From Candidatus Obscuribacter sp. (lineage in GTDB: Bacteria; Cyanobacteriota; Vampirovibrionia; Obscuribacterales; Obscuribacteraceae), in contig JADYXQ010000321.1 of the NCBI GenBank assembly GCA_021772135.1, positions 1-35,903 of the forward strand: a stretch of 35,903 bases of DNA. Reading direction: 5' to 3'. Below, one piece after another: positions 34,164 to 35,903 of this stretch; within the stretch, counting starts at the first letter, position 1; every line of letters starts with the position of its first letter. The notes under the pieces were generated by a model. It saw only the letters and a list, made by a program, of their open reading frames with translations, did no database searches and was not told where the DNA came from. A program made the translations under genes and the position numbers.

Positions 34164-34757
34164 TCAGCAGTCGATGCCTTCGATGGCACGGCCATGATGC
34201 TTAAGCTGAGTGGTGGCAGATATGGTGCTGGCTTGTTCCATCAACCAATCTGGTGCTCGCCGACCGGTGAGAACCAAAACACTCGGATCCTTTCTGAATT
34301 CGAGCTGGCCCTTAACGTCGTCCCATTGCACTAGGCCAACCCGGGCCACGTCTAAAAGCTCATCGCCAATCACCAGATCGTCGCCGCGCTGCAAACCGTC
34401 AGCTAAAAATTGCAGACCCTGGGCCGCGGCTTCTTTGTCTTCCGGCAAAATGCCGTTTGGAGAACTGTAGAGACGAAAACTGCCCTTAGGGCCTGTTCCC
34501 AAGCGGTTAACGCCGGTGTAATTAATGGTCAATTTACCGAAGCCTTCGGCATTGGTTTCGGCCAACACGCGCAAGCCGCGGCCTTCTGACGAGTTTGCTT
34601 CCAGCTTATCGAAAAAGACCAGAGTAACATTCATGCCTTTGCTCAAGGCCCGCAAGGCCAGGCCAAAAGTGGCGGTAGTCTTCCCCGCACCGGTGCCGAG
34701 ATAGAGGCGAATCTTTTCCACACTGGGCTTTTCGAAAACCGGATCAATAGTTGTCAT
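34164..34757 (-). CDS. cobO: Cob(I)yrinic acid a,c-diamide adenosyltransferase
   Basis: A 197-residue P-loop ATPase of the CobO/BtuR family, transferring adenosyl from ATP to cob(I)alamin or its precursors. The Walker A loop is GTGAGKTT (21-28), followed by TFGLALRAL and VTLVFFDK, with a Walker B-like LVIGDELLDV and VLTGRRAPDWL near the end. ATG 34757 follows GGAG at 5 nt. An upstream in-frame extension overlaps the thioesterase gene. The stop is 20 nt from the convergent S41 stop. No other cobalamin gene is in the window, so it may serve salvage or belong to a scattered pathway. The usual GxGKGKTT form reads GTGAGKTT here. Confidence 0.88.
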   Translation of the reverse strand: MTTIDPVFEKPSVEKIRLYLGTGAGKTTATFGLALRALSKGMNVTLVFFDKLEANSSEGRGLRVLAETNAEGFGKLTINYTGVNRLGTGPKGSFRLYSSPNGILPEDKEAAAQGLQFLADGLQRGDDLVIGDELLDVARVGLVQWDDVKGQLEFRKDPSVLVLTGRRAPDWLMEQASTISATTQLKHHGRAIEGIDC

Positions 34758-34773
34758 CGGAGCTCCAGAGACG

Positions 34774-35175
34774 TCAGCTTGGTACCACAGGTGTCGGTTT
34801 GCCATCTTTATCGAGACAAACAAAAGTCAGTTCGGCAGAGGTTACTTTGACCGATTCATGACCTCTAGTAGACTCTACCTCTACCGAAACGGTAACTGAA
34901 GTGCGCCCTACTCTTAAGGTCTTAGTGTAGAAGCTGACCACCTCTCCTACCAGTACCGGCGCTTTAAATTCTACTTCTTTGATTCCTGCGGTGACTATTC
35001 TCTGGCGAGTGGTTTTGCCCACTTCTACGGCACCGGCTAAGTCGATATAGCTTAAAATGATGCCGCCGAAAATTGTCCCGGCATTATTTGTGTCTTTGGG
35101 CTGCAGCACCACGCGAATAGCCGGGTCTCTGCGCTCTTTTTCAGTTTCAGATTGAGAGGAAATATCAGTGGACAA
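34774..35175 (-). CDS. Acyl-CoA thioesterase, hotdog fold (YciA/BACH type)
   Basis: A 133-residue hotdog enzyme hydrolysing acyl-CoA to free acid and CoA. The family pattern is NAGTIFGGIILSYIDLAGAV with the catalytic Asp in the middle, then VEFKAPVLVGEVVSFYTK and the closing ELTFVCLDKDGKP. The start is TTG 35175, with AGGAG 7 nt upstream. No in-frame ATG precedes. It lies 17 nt upstream of cobO on the same strand and 41 nt downstream of the gene at 35217, so an operon is likely. Substrate chain length cannot be read. Confidence 0.9.
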   Translation of the reverse strand: MSTDISSQSETEKERRDPAIRVVLQPKDTNNAGTIFGGIILSYIDLAGAVEVGKTTRQRIVTAGIKEVEFKAPVLVGEVVSFYTKTLRVGRTSVTVSVEVESTRGHESVKVTSAELTFVCLDKDGKPTPVVPS

Positions 35176-35216
35176 AGTAGACTCCTGGGGCTAAAACCGC
35201 CCTCCATCCTAACACT

Positions 35217-35774
35217 TCAATTCAGAGTCTTGAGCTTGGCAATGTGATCGTGGTGATAAATAAAGTGTGACTTTGGCACAACAAGCCCGATTTCAGCAGC
35301 GACAAAGTCAATAAAAGCGCAGCAGTCGCGGCTGCCCGTTCTGAAATTAGTGGCGTCCCAGCGGGCACAGGCCGCCCTTGAGCGCTTATAAGTAGCGTCG
35401 TCTACCAGCACAACCAACTTCTCTAGATTGCGATCATTGCCCGTTGAAGCGCGGTCGTCCACAACGCCCTCCACGGGAATAGATAAAGATAGAACGATGC
35501 TCCAGAATTCTTTGGGACAAATCCCAAGAGTATCTTTTTTAGACCAAACAACATAAGCATGACCAGGAAAGCCATGAGGATTGTTGGCCAGGCCGGCGCA
35601 GAAGAGCATGGGCTGCGTTGCCACTGTTTTGCCCTTGCGTAAATCAACAATTTTATCGGCGCCGCGAGGCTGGAGGTAAGCCACCCCCCACCACAATCCA
35701 TAAGCCGCAAACAGGCTTACGAATAAAGTGACAAGCAAACATCCCACAATACAAATTTTGAGAATTCCGCGCAT
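35217..35774 (-). CDS. Exported protein, possible permuted NlpC/P60-like cysteine hydrolase
   Basis: A 185-residue protein with an N-terminal anchor or signal (about 5-30, ILKICIVGCLLVTLFVSLF). Two motifs stand out: PGHAYVVW with His72 and a later DCCAFIDFVAAEIGL with Cys151 and Cys152. The order His then Cys, with the Cys at the start of a helix, recalls the permuted NlpC/P60 and LRAT-like hydrolases. I have not confirmed the fold, so this is a suggestion. No Shine-Dalgarno is visible at ATG 35774 (upstream is TATAT). It may start an operon with the thioesterase and cobO. If the idea is wrong it is a secreted unknown. Confidence 0.65.
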   Translation of the reverse strand: MRGILKICIVGCLLVTLFVSLFAAYGLWWGVAYLQPRGADKIVDLRKGKTVATQPMLFCAGLANNPHGFPGHAYVVWSKKDTLGICPKEFWSIVLSLSIPVEGVVDDRASTGNDRNLEKLVVLVDDATYKRSRAACARWDATNFRTGSRDCCAFIDFVAAEIGLVVPKSHFIYHHDHIAKLKTLN

Positions 35775-35903
35775 ATATAATCGCAGTCTACAGTCTTACT
35801 ATAATTGGCTCATCGGTAAATCGTGTGGGTAGAAACACGATATTTGTGGCCTAAAAGACAGACAGAGGCTTGGTCCTGTAGACTTTGGTGGGGCGAAAGT
35901 TCA

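Noticed and set aside
1-35903. CRISPR arrays, tRNA and rRNA genes, complete insertion sequences, prophage or defence gene clusters
   Set aside because: I saw no spaced repeats, no tRNA cloverleaf or rRNA sequence, no intact transposase with DDE residues, and no restriction, toxin or phage structural genes.

Overview
The window is a gene-dense bacterial chromosome segment of roughly balanced base composition, with about 31 protein genes and no rRNA, tRNA, CRISPR array or intact insertion sequence that I can recognise. Gene content points to a free-living aerobic heterotroph: a mitochondrial-type aconitase, an actinobacterial-style succinate dehydrogenase, cobalamin adenosyltransferase, and many secreted proteins of unknown function. 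The style of the unknown proteins resembles the non-photosynthetic cyanobacterial relatives (Vampirovibrionia/Melainabacteria, Obscuribacterales). That assignment is a guess from memory of such genomes, about 50% sure. No phylogenetic marker is present.

Layout. 1-899: no gene, but a perfect 24-nt palindrome. 900-3984: a ribbon-helix-helix regulator with a terminator, a helical unknown protein, a HEAT-repeat protein and a low-complexity secreted protein. 4055-6306: an aldo/keto reductase and an MFS (AmpG-like) transporter as an operon on the minus strand. 6596-7456: a transposase-derived zinc-ribbon/winged-helix locus split over two reading frames and preceded by a hairpin whose loop holds the Shine-Dalgarno. 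7664-9952: aconitase. 9955-11669: a minus-strand operon of a small unknown protein, a GNAT acetyltransferase and an alpha/beta hydrolase. 12201-15623: succinate dehydrogenase operon (membrane anchor, sdhA, sdhB). 15650-16916: a zinc-ribbon membrane protein and a conserved secreted protein.

16983-21601 is the threonine branch operon hom-thrC-thrB-lysC (minus strand, genes touching or overlapping). 21718-22986 is a BaiN/HI0933-type flavoprotein. 22989-26863 is an operon of an aldehyde dehydrogenase, NanE and a large rhomboid protease. 27208-28491 is a coiled-coil M23 peptidase. 28488-29513 is a second copy of the small unknown family followed by a NUDIX hydrolase. 29750-32366 holds a CCA-adding/poly(A)-polymerase-type nucleotidyltransferase and a YbhN-type flippase-like membrane protein. 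32749-34143 is an S41 C-terminal processing protease. 34164-35774 holds a CobO/BtuR ATPase, an acyl-CoA thioesterase and a possible permuted NlpC-like protein.

Most of the window is ordinary metabolism (TCA cycle, threonine synthesis, envelope proteolysis). The less ordinary signals are the two-frame transposase-derived locus with its hairpin, a two-copy small-protein family sharing an RLDDAIPLNT...YADDQARRGYILG signature and leading two unrelated operons, an orphan terminator-like hairpin that could end a small RNA near 11836, and the 24-nt palindrome upstream of the ribbon-helix-helix gene. None is proven to be a new system.
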